From Trachelipus rathkii (lineage: Eukaryota; Arthropoda; Malacostraca; Isopoda; Trachelipodidae): a DNA stretch of 15,000 nucleotides. Numbering within the stretch: the first letter of the stretch is position 1; every line of letters begins with the position of its first letter. The stretch covers positions 1 to 15,000 of the forward strand of contig JABUQX010116769.1 in assembly GCA_015478945.1 (NCBI GenBank), read 5' to 3'. The position numbers were made by a program, and so were the translations under genes. Shown piece after piece: positions 1 through 8,194 of the stretch. A model generated the notes under the pieces. The model saw nothing but the letters and a program-made list of their open reading frames with translations, was not told the origin of the DNA and did no database searches.

Positions 1-530
1 TAAGAGATGCACTAATGAATGAGAATGGTACAATGCATACCGGTTGCGTATGAATAATCAGCTACATCCTGAAAATGTCCCTTACTTATGCAAAGGTAAA
101 GGTAGCCTAACATGCATACATTACTCGTATGTTCCCACTTTTCGCAACAATATCAGCAACAGGGTAAAAAACCGTATTATCGAACAAAATCCCTTAACAA
201 AGTAACCAATCTATCAAAGATACCAACATCTCGAACTAAGAATTGGTACTATCTTCATCAAAGTGTCACTCGTTTCGAGTATAACATCATTTGGCCTATG
301 AATAAATCGTAGACATTAGCAAAATTCTAGGGGCAAACCTAACAGTACTCAACAAAAACTTAACCTAGGCTCACGTTTCTAATACATCATCGTCAGTTAA
401 CACAGCAATATCTTACAAAAACTCATCATCTTTTCTCTAACAAATCAGTTTTATTTTCACATTGTCATAGTAATATTTACATAACAGTACCTATAGACTT
501 ACGAATAACACAGTTTTCATTAACCTAAAA

Positions 531-760
531 GAGTGTCTAAAGCAACACATTGCCTTCCAAGAGAAATCCCAGGGGGGTATGCGCCCCTTGAAAGCGGGCT
601 TTACCCCTCCGAAGGAGGGGTAAGGCCTCAGCCCGAAGGGCTGAGGCCTAAAGCCCGCTTACATACCCTTCGGGGTGACCCCCCTCGCAGGATTCACACC
701 CTTTCGGGGCGCATACCCCCTGGGATTTCTCTTGGAAGGCAATGTGTTCTTTAGACACTC
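531..760. repeat. GC-rich palindrome apex with near-identical inner arms
   Basis: 531-587 and 706-760 are reverse complements that differ only by two single-base indels (an extra C near 543 and one G in a G run near 576). This is much closer than the outer arms. Between them the sequence is very GC-rich in an otherwise AT-rich region. It starts at GAGTGTCTAAAG and ends at its complement CTTTAGACACTC, and its centre (645.5) coincides with that of the outer arms. The right half carries about 45 extra bases (661-705) with two small hairpins built on CCCTTCGGGG-like strings. A 73-codon ATG frame crosses 533-754, but it is a by-product of the inverted repeat and I do not call it a gene. Confidence 0.85.
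592..660. other. Branched (T/Y-shaped) hairpin at the palindrome centre
   Basis: A perfect 12-bp stem joins 592-603 to 649-660. Inside it sit two independent perfect hairpins. Arm one is 604-610 with 614-620 (7 bp, loop GAA), followed by a TAA linker. Arm two is 624-634 with 638-648 (11 bp, GGCCTCAGCCC, loop GAA). The result is a three-way junction in single-stranded DNA or RNA. The TA at 602-603 can also pair with 621-622, so the main stem and the first arm compete for two pairs. A stem carrying two side arms is the layout known from parvoviral terminal hairpins. That is a resemblance of shape only; no viral gene is seen in the window. Confidence 0.85.
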
Positions 761-820
761 TTGGCTTAATGAAAACTTGTTAGTTTCGTAAGTTTAGGTA
801 CGTTTGTTAAATATTACTAT

Positions 821-985
821 GACAATGTGAAAATAACACTGATTTGTTAGAGAAATGATGAGTTTTTGTAAGATATTGCTGTGTTAACTGACGATGATGT
901 ATTAGAAACTTGAGCCTAGGTTAAGTTTTTGTTGAGTAATGTTAGGTTTGCCCTAGAATTTTGTTAAAGTCTACGATTATTCATG
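821..985. repeat. Arm segment repeated directly at 2131-2290 (copy 1)
   Basis: This stretch of the right palindrome arm recurs in the same orientation at 2131-2290. Shared blocks include GTTAGAGAAATGATGAG, TTAACTGACGA and GAGCCTAGGTTAAG. With the inverted copy in the left arm (around 320-475), this makes three copies in 2.3 kb. Its first half also aligns loosely with part of the satellite unit of about 300 bp that fills the next 5 kb, so the arms and the satellite probably share an origin. Confidence 0.8.
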
Positions 986-1451
986 AGGTCAATATATGTG
1001 TTATACTCGAATGATCAGTGTATCATCTTGGATGAAGATAGTGCACCTAATTCTTAGTTCGAGATCGCTGGTACTTTGAGTAGATTGGTTACTTTGTATA
1101 GGGATTTGTGTTCGATATATTATTACGGTTTTACTCTGTATGGCTGATTATGTGCTGAAAAGTGGGAACATATCGAGTAATGTTGACATGTTATGCTACT
1201 TTAGCCTTTGATAGTGAAGGGAAGTGTTTCAGATGTTACTGTATCATACGCAATGGTATGCTGATTTGGTACTTATATGTTAGTTGGCGGTTTTTTAATT
1301 GTATATGTTTTTGTAGCTATTATTGAGTTGAAACTTTGTTGGGTTACATCATATATTCGTAGGTTGTATATAATAGAAACTTTTTTTATGTATTGTTTTA
1401 ATCAAAATGATACTCGAAATATGACTTGAAATAATAGTTCAATAGTTCACA

Positions 1452-1490
1452 GGCGGGTGGGATGGGTAGGGGATTGCAGGGATGGGTGGT
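1452..1490 (+). other. G-quadruplex-type motif
   Basis: Runs of three or four G occur at 1455-1457, 1459-1461, 1464-1466 and 1469-1472 with loops of one to two bases. Two more G runs lie at 1479-1481 and 1484-1486. This satisfies the usual four-run G-quadruplex pattern on the + strand with two spare runs. The motif is followed by GTTTGATTAACTGATTTAC, which is repeated almost exactly after a similar G-rich block at 6599-6620. Confidence 0.7.
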
Positions 1491-2130
1491 TTGATTAACT
1501 GATTTACTGAATTTTCTGCTTTAAAATCAGTAACTATTACGGTTTACTGTGGATGATTTTATTCATGAAGAACTTTATTTTCTTATGTTATGTAGGGATT
1601 AAAGGTTTTGTTTATTTTTTTGATTATTTTGGTTAAAACTTTGTTATGTTTGCCATTATTCGCTGGGGAATATGATATTTAGACGAGGTTGGTGTGAATT
1701 TTTTTGTTAAAATTACGAAGTTGAGTGTAAAACATTCTGTTAACGTTTAGCATTATACTTCTTTGTCTGTAAGATGATTAGACAGGTTTATGCTAAAACT
1801 GTTTGTATAATATGTACGGTATGTTAAGTGTAAAATTAAACATGATGATGTTTAGAGATATGTCTGAAAAAGTGTGAATAGGTTTACGTTTTTGTACGAT
1901 GTGTTAGGTACTTTACTGATGTTAAGTGCGGAAGTTTGTTAATGTTAGTAGTTTATTAGTACGTATGGTGTGTTAGGTTTGTTGTTGTACATTATAATCT
2001 TAGTTCAGGTTATGTTATGTTAGCTTATTAATGCAAAAACGTTGTTACGTTAGCAATATTTCGATGGTTAGTATATAAATAAACAACTTATTTTTGTGTT
2101 ATGTTTGGTTTTAAAACTTTGTTAGTGTAC

Positions 2131-2290
2131 AGTGACAATGTGGAAATAACACTGATTTTGTTAGAGAAATGATGAGTTTTTGTAAGATATTACTGTGTTA
2201 ACTGACGAAGATGTGTTAGAAACGTGAGCCTAGGTTAAGTTTTTGTTGAATAATGTTAGGTTGTTGCCTTAGATTTTGCCTATGATTATG
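2131..2290. repeat. Third copy of the palindrome-arm segment (copy 2, direct)
   Basis: This copy matches 821-985 in direct orientation, with scattered substitutions and a few indels, for example in AATGTTAGGTTGTTGCC near the right end. It has no GC-rich apex and no inverted partner of its own. It shows that the arm sequence exists outside the palindrome. Confidence 0.8.
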
Positions 2291-2427
2291 ATACACCATC
2301 GAGTAAGCCCCCTCCCCAAAAAAACCTGAAAAATTTTTAATATATAACTCAGCTCCCAGTTCTATACAATTGCTCAAATCACCCTCTGTATGAATACCTG
2401 TTGCCAGATTTGACTTTGTTTATAAAT

Positions 2428-2540
2428 ATATAAGTATTGCCATCATTTATGTAAATGGTTAAAGCATAAAAATCAATTTTCATGTTTTATGTTGAAATTT
2501 TCTGAAAGGGGGGTGTAGTCTAAAAAGAGATAAGTCTAAA
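2428..2540. repeat. 110-bp direct repeat, left copy
   Basis: This copy contains GTTAAAGCATAAAAATCA, TTTTCTGAAAGG and GTCTAAAAAGAGATAAGTCT in the same order and orientation as 3219-3330. The two copies enclose about 680 bp holding a damaged satellite unit and a non-satellite island. No LTR-type ends, primer-binding site or polypurine tract could be recognised, so I leave the element type open. Confidence 0.8.
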
Positions 2541-2808
2541 AATTAAAATTAGCATTGATTTGTTAGAGACATGCTTGAAAAACGTGTGACTAGGGTTACG
2601 TTTTGTGTGTAATGTTAGTTACTTACTATTGGCAAGTATGGTAAAACTTTGTTAACGTTTACAGTTTATTCGTGCTTAACGTGGTGGGTCAGGTTTGTCG
2701 TTGGTAATTATTTTCTTGTTTCAATGCTACTCATGTTTAGCTTTATTGAATGGAAACCTTATGTTACGCTAGAGTATACTTCGGTATCAGTATGATATAA
2801 TCAATGTT

Positions 2809-2997
2809 GTGATAAATGAGAAGTTGAAATATATAACACAGGAACCTTACCTCTACAACAACAACAACAATAACAAGAACAGTCCAACAGCAGCAACAAC
2901 AACAACATCAGCATCGAACGAGAATATATATCCTTTTGAACTGATATGGTTCATTTCGTACGTCGTATTCTTGTTTACTTTTCTTCTGATTGGTTGA
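2809..2997 (+). other. Island with a CAA-type repeat and a short ORF with a hydrophobic end (uncertain)
   Basis: Inside the direct-repeat pair, sequence unlike the satellite runs from about 2815 to 3200. It opens with a (CAA)/(CAG) tract at 2856-2917 inside an ATG frame of 62 codons. The predicted product has an Asn run, a Thr/Ala-rich stretch and a hydrophobic C-terminal segment (FELIWFISYVVFLFTFLLIG), which would be a plausible membrane span or tail anchor. I recognise no family. The frame starts in what looks like satellite sequence and the low-complexity part inflates its length, so a spurious ORF is more likely than a gene. From 3000 to 3200 I see nothing further. Confidence 0.15.
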
Positions 2998-3218
2998 AAG
3001 AAAAGAAGTCCCATACCTTAATAAGGGTCTGTTTATACAATACGAATTCGCCAGTAAGGACATTTTCGCTGTGTTGATATGGACCTCTCGTTCTCCTTCT
3101 ACGGATGTCCTCTTTACGAGGATCTTTGTAATACCCCAACAATGTGTCATTAGTATTTAATCGTAAACCGAAATGCGACTGCTACATTGCTTGTATTCCT
3201 ATCAGAGGGTCAAGTATA

Positions 3219-3330
3219 ATAAGTATTGCATCACTTTAAGCAAATGTTAAAGCATAAAAATCATTTTTCATGTTTAGTTGGTATTTTCTGAAAGGAGGTG
3301 GAGTCTAAAAAGAGATAAGTCTAAAAAACT
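3219..3330. repeat. 110-bp direct repeat, right copy
   Basis: This is the partner of 2428-2540, differing by small indels in the middle (the left copy has a longer G run and an extra TTTATG stretch). After it the sequence returns to the satellite, with CTTTACTTTATTCG and later the TTACTGTGTCAATGTAA block. Confidence 0.8.
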
Positions 3331-4364
3331 TTACTTTATTCGTATTTACTCGTTAGGTATTATGAATGGTTAGGTATGGTTATGATAATTTTTTTTATGA
3401 TAATTGTTACTGTGTCAATGTAAGATTAACGTAATATGTTAGAGATGTGCTTGAAAAAAAGTAAATGAACAGGTTACGTTTTGTATGTAAAGTTAGTTAC
3501 TTTATTGATATTAAGTGTAGAACTTTGTTAACGTTTACAAGTTTAAATTCCTGTTAAAGATGTGTTAGGTTTGTGATTGTGTATTATATTCTTAGTTTAG
3601 ATGATGCTAAGTAATCTTTATTAATGTGGAAACTTTGTTTAATGTAGCAATAGCATACTTTCGCTGCTCTGTATGATATTTAAAGCAATGTTGTGATAAA
3701 TTTTAGCTAAATGTTACTGTGTTAGTGTAGATTAACGTTAATCGATGTTAGAGTTATGCTTGAAAAAAAGTAAGAATAGTTACGTTTTGCACCCAATGTT
3801 AGTTACTTTACTGGGTGTTAAGTGTGGAACTTTGTTAATGTTAATCGTTTATTCGTGTGTAAGTTGTGTTAGGGTTGTCTTTGTGCATTATTTTCTTAGT
3901 TTATGTTACGCAATGCAGCTTTTTTGATGTGGAAACTTTGTTACGTTAGCATACTTTCGACTGCTCTGTATGATAATTAACCAATGTTGTGAGAAAATTT
4001 TCAGTTAAATGTTACTGTGTTAGTGTAAAATTAACGTTAATAGTTAGAGATATGTTTGAAAAAAGTAAGATTAGGTTTACGTTTTTGCATACCATGTTAG
4101 TTGCTTTACTGGTTGTTAAGTGTGGAACTTTGTTTTAATGTTGCTGCTTATTCCTGCTTAAGATGTGTTATGTTTTGGTCTTTGGGCATTATTTTTCTTA
4201 GTTCACGGTTGATGGCTGATGTTGTAGCTTTTTTTAGATGTGGAGAACTTTGTATTATGTTAGCATACTTTCGCTGGTCTGCATGATAATTAACCAAATG
4301 TTGTGATAAATTTTTGCTAAATGGTACTGTGTCAGTGAAAGATTAACGTTAATATGTTAGAGGT

Positions 4365-4545
4365 ACGAAATAAACAAGAATCATAGGTATTGCCTAATGT
4401 TTCGAAAAGTGGGAGGAGAAGAATCTCGAGGTATTGGAGCGTAATGATTTTCGAAAAGTGGGAGGATTTTGAAACAATTTCTCGACTTGTATTTGATAAC
4501 TCTAAGTGAAACAGGAACCACATACTAAGCTTTCGGTACATGTCG
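4365..4545. repeat. Non-satellite island with an 18-bp internal duplication
   Basis: The satellite breaks off after GTTAGAGGTA (about 4362) and resumes near TGTATGCTTGTTAGTTTAC (about 4550). The island between them carries TTTCGAAAAGTGGGAGGA twice, at about 4399-4416 and 4452-4469, with a CTCGAGGTATTGGAGCG spacer. No ORF of note or transposon end was recognised. Confidence 0.6.
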
Positions 4546-5059
4546 ATTCTGTATGCTTGTTAGTTTACTTAGTGGTTGTAAGTATGAATACTTTGTTTAA
4601 TGTTAGTCAATTTATTCGATCATAAGGTATTGTTAGGTTATGTCATTGTGCATTATAATTTCCTATTCAGTGATATGATTGTAGCTTTATTGAATGTGAA
4701 AAAACTTTGGTAGTTTCAGTATATATATTTGTTGGCGAGTATGGTTGTGATAAATTTTTTTGTTAAGATGTTACTAATGTTAATGTAAAAATATATAAGT
4801 GATAATGTTAGAGATGCTGTTTGGAAAAAAAGTGTGAATAGTGGTACGGGCTGTACGCAACGTCGAGTTACTTTCCTGTGCCAAAAGTATGGTATTTTTG
4901 TTGAGGTTGATATTGATATCATTATATTTCCTGCATCAAGGTTTATGTTTATGTTTAGCTTTATTGATGTGAAAACTTTGTTATTTACTGTTTTACTGTT
5001 TTAGTTTTATGTAAAAATGTAATTTTTACGTTATAACATAAAAAGAATAAATTGTTTAG

Positions 5060-5250
5060 TAAAAACAAAAAGTTTTAAAGGAAAAAAAGTTAAAAATTAA
5101 AAAGTTTTTTTTTTAAAAAAAAAAAAACAAAACTATAAAAGTTTTAAAGAAATAAAATTTAAAAATAGCTGAAAGTTTTTAAAACAAAAAGTTTTAAAGA
5201 AATAAAGTTAAAATAAATTAAAAGTTTTTAAAAACAAAAAAAGAAAAGAA
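5060..5250. repeat. A-rich tandem repeat, about 3.5 copies of 50-60 bp
   Basis: Units begin ACAAAAAGTTTTAAAG (or a close variant) at about 5065, 5127, 5184 and 5233. They continue with AAATAAAGTTAAAA and end in AAAGTTTTTAAAA. The block interrupts the satellite, which resumes near 5260. Confidence 0.75.
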
Positions 5251-6595
5251 TGTGAAAGGCAACGTTCTAATATGTTTTGCTAGTTACTTCACTGTTGTTA
5301 AGTATTGAACTTTGTTAATGTTAGCTGTTTATTTGACGTTTAAGGTGTGTTAGGTTTAATCGGTGTGGGATTTATATTCTTGTTCAGACTATGATATGTT
5401 TTAGCTTTGTTCAAGCCAAGAAACTTTGTTACGTTGGCATAGTATTCGTTGATCAGTAAATGATAATTAGGTACGGGTTGATGCAAATTATTATCAGTGT
5501 TAATTACGAAAAATAGTAAGATATGTATGAGATATGTTTGAAAACGTATGATAGGTTACGGTTTTTTTGTATGGCAACGTAGTTACTTTAGCTGTTGTTA
5601 GTATGGAAACTTTGCTAATGTAGTGATTTATTCAGGCATACAGGGTATGTTCGATTTGATGTTATACATTATATTGTTAGTTCACGTTATGATATGTTAG
5701 CTTTAATTGATGTGAAATCTTGCGGCGTTAGCGTTTTTCGTTTGGTCAGTATGAAATTACACAAGAATTGTGATAAATTTTTGTTAAATGTAACTATGTT
5801 CGTGCAAAAATAATAATGATATGTTAAAGAATATGTTTGGAAAAGTGTGAATAAGTTAGCGTATTGTATGGCAAATGTTAGTTTATGTCACAGTTGTTAG
5901 TATTGAACTTTGTTAAATGTGACTGCTTAATTCGTGTATAAGATGTGTTAGGATTGTGAGTGTCATTAATATGTCGTAAGTTCATAATGATCTATGTTTG
6001 CTTTATTAAATATGATAAACTTTGTTACGTTAGCATATATTCATGATCAGTAAGATACTTACACAAGGTGTGATAATTTTTGTTAAATGTTACTATGTTA
6101 ATGTTAAAAACTTTGTTACATTAGAAAAAGTGTAAGTAGGTTACGTCTTTGTATGCAATGTTAGTTTATATCTTGTTATTAAGGTATGAAAGCTTGTTAA
6201 TGTTAACTGTTTATTCAGGTTTAAGATGTGTTAGGTTTGTGAATGGAACGTTATAATTCATAGTTCAGGTGATGCTATGTTTGCTTTATTGATGTGAAAA
6301 CTTTGTATCAATGTAAAATTAAATGATAGTATGATTACTTTAGACAAGGTTATGATAAAAATTTTGTTAAATATTACTATGTTAATGTAAAAAATATCAG
6401 TGATATGTTAGAAAAAAGTGTAAGTAAGGTTCCGTTCTGCATGCAGTGTTAGTTACTTTATTGTTGTTAAGTATGGATCTTTGTTAACGTTAGCATATAT
6501 TCATTGATCAGTAAATGATAATTAGAGCAGAAGGTTAATGGATCAAATTTTGATAAAATAGTTAAACTAAGCTAATGTATAAAATCCAGGATTTG

Positions 6596-6645
6596 GTAGG
6601 GATGGGGAGGGGTGTGTGGTTTGATTTACTGATTTACAGGTTTAT
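6596..6645 (+). other. G-rich block matching the one at 1452-1510
   Basis: GGG/GGGG runs at 6599-6601, 6604-6607 and 6609-6612 are followed by GTGGTTTGATTTACTGATTTAC. The same arrangement, G runs and then GGTTTGATTAACTGATTTAC, lies at 1455-1508. The satellite array lies between these two blocks. Confidence 0.7.
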
Positions 6646-6780
6646 GGTATGTAAAAACCCAAATTTCTTAAGTTATAAATATGAAAAGCGTAAAAATTTA
6701 GTAAAAACAAACTGTTAAAAGCATATAAACAAATAAATAAAATTTTGTGTTATGTTATACAGAATATGACATGAATCTCT

Positions 6781-6930
6781 AGATCATAGATGTGGAGGGG
6801 TGTGAGGGAGGGGAGGCTGAGGAGGCAGGGTCCAATAGATCATAGATGGGGAGGGTCGGGAAGGCTTGGACGCTGGGAAAGATACGGAAGCTCAAGAGGC
6901 TTCAGAGCCTCGCAGAGGCTTTTGAGGGTG
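6781..6930 (+). other. G-rich block with a duplicated motif and competing hairpins
   Basis: The motif ATAGATCATAGATG followed by GGAGGG occurs in two near-copies (about 6782-6800 and 6835-6853; the first lacks the leading bases). The first copy leads into GGGG, GGG and GGGG runs at 6797-6813. Downstream, GAGGCT (6896-6901) pairs with AGCCTC (6906-6911) over loop TCAG. GCCTC (6907-6911) can instead pair with GAGGC (6915-6919). The two hairpins share bases and exclude each other. There is no ORF. Confidence 0.6.
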
Positions 6931-6944
6931 TTGATTTATATAAA

Positions 6945-7168
6945 AAACGTAAATTTTTTTTGTTATTAAACATAAAAGATAAAAAAAAATGTTTTTAACT
7001 TTTTTTAATTTTTTTTAATTTTTTTAAAAAAATTTTAAAATTTTTTAAATTTTTAATTTGTTTTTAAAAAATTTTTTAATTTTTTTAAAATTTTTTTTAA
7101 TTTTAAAAAAAAAAAAACTTTTTTTAATTTTTTTTTAAAAAAATGTTTTTAAATTTTTTTTTTTTTTA

Positions 7169-7203
<35 letters not shown>

Positions 7204-7206
7204 TTT
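6945..7206. repeat. A/T homopolymer-rich tract
   Basis: The stretch is almost entirely A and T runs, ending in a long T-rich block (about 7154-7207). It contains no gene or recognisable element. It separates the satellite-type left part from the hairpin repeats on its right. Confidence 0.85.
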
Positions 7207-7224
7207 TGATTCTTCATAAGAAAT

Positions 7225-7640
7225 ATGTTAACGATATTCCGTTGTTCTACGCCCAATATTTCAGTTTTTTGTGGGGCTAGCATCCCCCGTGGGGTGCTCA
7301 TGCAATTAACAGCTGTTTCAGACAAATACCTTTATATAGTGTATACCAAGTTCAGTTTCTACGTCAATATTCAATGTTTGTCGGGGCTAGCATCCCCCCT
7401 TGGATCCTCACCATAATTTAACACTGTCAGCAGTAATGATACCTTATATGATAGGAGTATACCAAGTTTCATCCTTCTACGACAGTATTCAAGTTTTTGT
7501 GGGGCTAGCATCCCCCCATGGAGTGTGTAAGGCTAATTAACCCTTATATGATATGAGTACCTTATATGATAGGTGTATACCGAGTTTCAGCTTTCTACGG
7601 TCAATATTTCAGGTTTGGGGTGGAATCCCCATCTGTGGGA
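7225..7640. repeat. Tandem repeat, about 4 copies of 110-118 bp, with GGGG...CCCC hairpins
   Basis: The core GGGGCTAGCATCCCCC occurs at 7273, 7383 and 7501, with a decayed fourth copy GGGGTGGAATCCCC at about 7617. Each is preceded by a TACCAAGTTTCA...CTACG..CAATATTCAAG-like block and followed by a spacer that ends in CTTATATGATAGG-like sequence. G4/C4 pairing gives each unit a short hairpin. The region downstream (about 7837-7900) has a more distant relative of the same block (ACCAAATTTCAACCACTTACGAGCAA) before another GGGG...CCCC hairpin. The 63-codon ATG frame at 7225-7416 runs across two repeat units and is not supported as a gene. Confidence 0.8.
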
Positions 7641-7990
7641 TCCTAGACACCCTAGTATGCACTTAATAACCATCATATTCGAACTCTCGAGCCTCCGATA
7701 ACAATACAACATACAATATGTTGTTATACGACTGGTTTATTAACTCGGCACCCGCACGGCTCCAGACACCGGTGGCCGGAGCCAACTCCTCAGAATCCGT
7801 TAACCAACTTCTTTCTAGAAACTCACTCTGAATCCCTCGTCACACCAAATTTCAACCACTTACGAGCAACTTTGATTTTTTTAATGGGGGCGGGGTCCCC
7901 CTTCGGGGACCCAGGGGGGACGTAGCTCGTATACAAAGAGGTTATCTCACCATCTAACACCCCTTCAAATTTTAACCGATACGATATACC
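7641..7990. other. Unique-looking region with two strong hairpins, no supported gene
   Basis: GGCTCC (7758-7763) pairs with GGAGCC (7778-7783) around a CACCGGTG palindrome (7767-7774). GGGTCCCC (7893-7900) pairs perfectly with GGGGACCC (7905-7912) over loop CTTC, and TACGAGC (7861-7867) pairs with GCTCGTA (7925-7931) outside it. A stop-free frame of 89 codons runs on the + strand from 7656 to 7922, but it has no usable ATG near its start and crosses the hairpin. I recognise nothing in it. Confidence 0.5.
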
Positions 7991-8065
7991 TAACTACTAC
8001 TACACTACTACTACATAATACATAATAATAATAATAATAATAATAATAATATACTAATAAAATAA

Positions 8066-8128
<63 letters not shown>

Positions 8129-8130
8129 AT
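7991..8130. repeat. (AAT)n/(CTA)n microsatellite
   Basis: A (CTA)-type start at 7992-8014 passes into imperfect (AAT)n interrupted by short ATA stretches. Predicted minus-strand peptides here are only Tyr/Leu/Ile runs. Confidence 0.9.
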
Positions 8131-8165
8131 GATATATATATAAGAAAATAAGATAACTTGGAAAA

Positions 8166-8194
8166 TGAGAGAGAGAGAAGAGAGAGAAGAGAAT

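Larger units (their letters stand above)
1..1290. repeat. Large imperfect palindrome (inverted repeat, arms >500 bp)
   Basis: The left part (1-530) is the reverse complement of the right part (about 761-1290). Paired landmarks are the CCTAGGCTCA block at 364-373 with TGAGCCTAGG at 911-920, the GTTCCCACTTTTC block near 130-142 with GAAAAGTGGGAAC near 1157-1169, and GGTAC at 28-32 with 1268-1272. The midpoints of the pairs fall at about 642-650, so one symmetry centre explains the whole length. By eye the arms differ by many substitutions and short indels, so this is an old or noisy palindrome. The left arm reaches the window edge and probably continues. No credible ORF lies in either arm. It could be a foldback-type element, a duplicated satellite block in opposite orientation, or an assembly artefact from a read that passed through both strands. 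Confidence 0.85.
1291..6560. repeat. Degenerate satellite array, unit about 300 bp
   Basis: The same string of landmarks recurs in order: GTTAGTTACTTTA, AACTTTGTTAATGTTA, TTTATTCGTG, TGTGTTAGGTTTGT, TTAGTTCA, CTTTATTGATGTG, AAACTTTGTTACGTTAGCAT, TGTGATAAATTTTTGTTAAA, TGTTACTGTGTTAATG and GTTAGAGATATG. The GTTAGTTACTTTA-like start recurs near 1905, 2610, 3495, 3800, 4095, 4560, 4865, 5280, 5575, 5880, 6160 and 6450, so the spacing is mostly 285-310 bp. Some units are truncated or interrupted by islands. The + strand is notably poor in C throughout. Short ATG frames in it (such as 3745-3927 and 4101-4286) are by-products of the repeat, and I see no gene. Confidence 0.8.

Noticed and set aside
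112..312. 66-codon + frame in the left palindrome arm
   Set aside because: No domain, no conservation of frame in the complementary right arm, and ordinary length for chance.
533..754. 73-codon + frame in the GC-rich apex
   Set aside because: It runs through both halves of the palindrome, so its start and end are reverse complements of each other. The openness comes from GC-rich repeat sequence and no domain is seen.
1..1290. Endogenous parvovirus copy
   Set aside because: Only the shape of the apex suggests it. There is no replication or capsid coding sequence in the window, so I keep it as an analogy and not an annotation.
2908..3150. 80-codon minus-strand frame
   Set aside because: Overlaps the low-complexity island, no domain and no splice signals.
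2428..3330. LTR retrotransposon
   Set aside because: The direct repeats are only about 110 bp, no TG...CA ends, primer-binding site or gag-pol coding sequence was seen, and the inner part is under 700 bp.
1291..6560. Arthropod telomeric TTAGG repeat
   Set aside because: GTTAGG occurs often but only once per roughly 300-bp unit; there is no tandem TTAGG run.
1291..6560. CRISPR array
   Set aside because: The repeats are long, degenerate and contiguous, with no short identical repeats alternating with unique spacers and no cas genes.
604..7912. Rho-independent terminators (GC hairpins with TTCG loops)
   Set aside because: The window is eukaryotic and the hairpins lack the consistent T-run and upstream genes expected of bacterial terminators.
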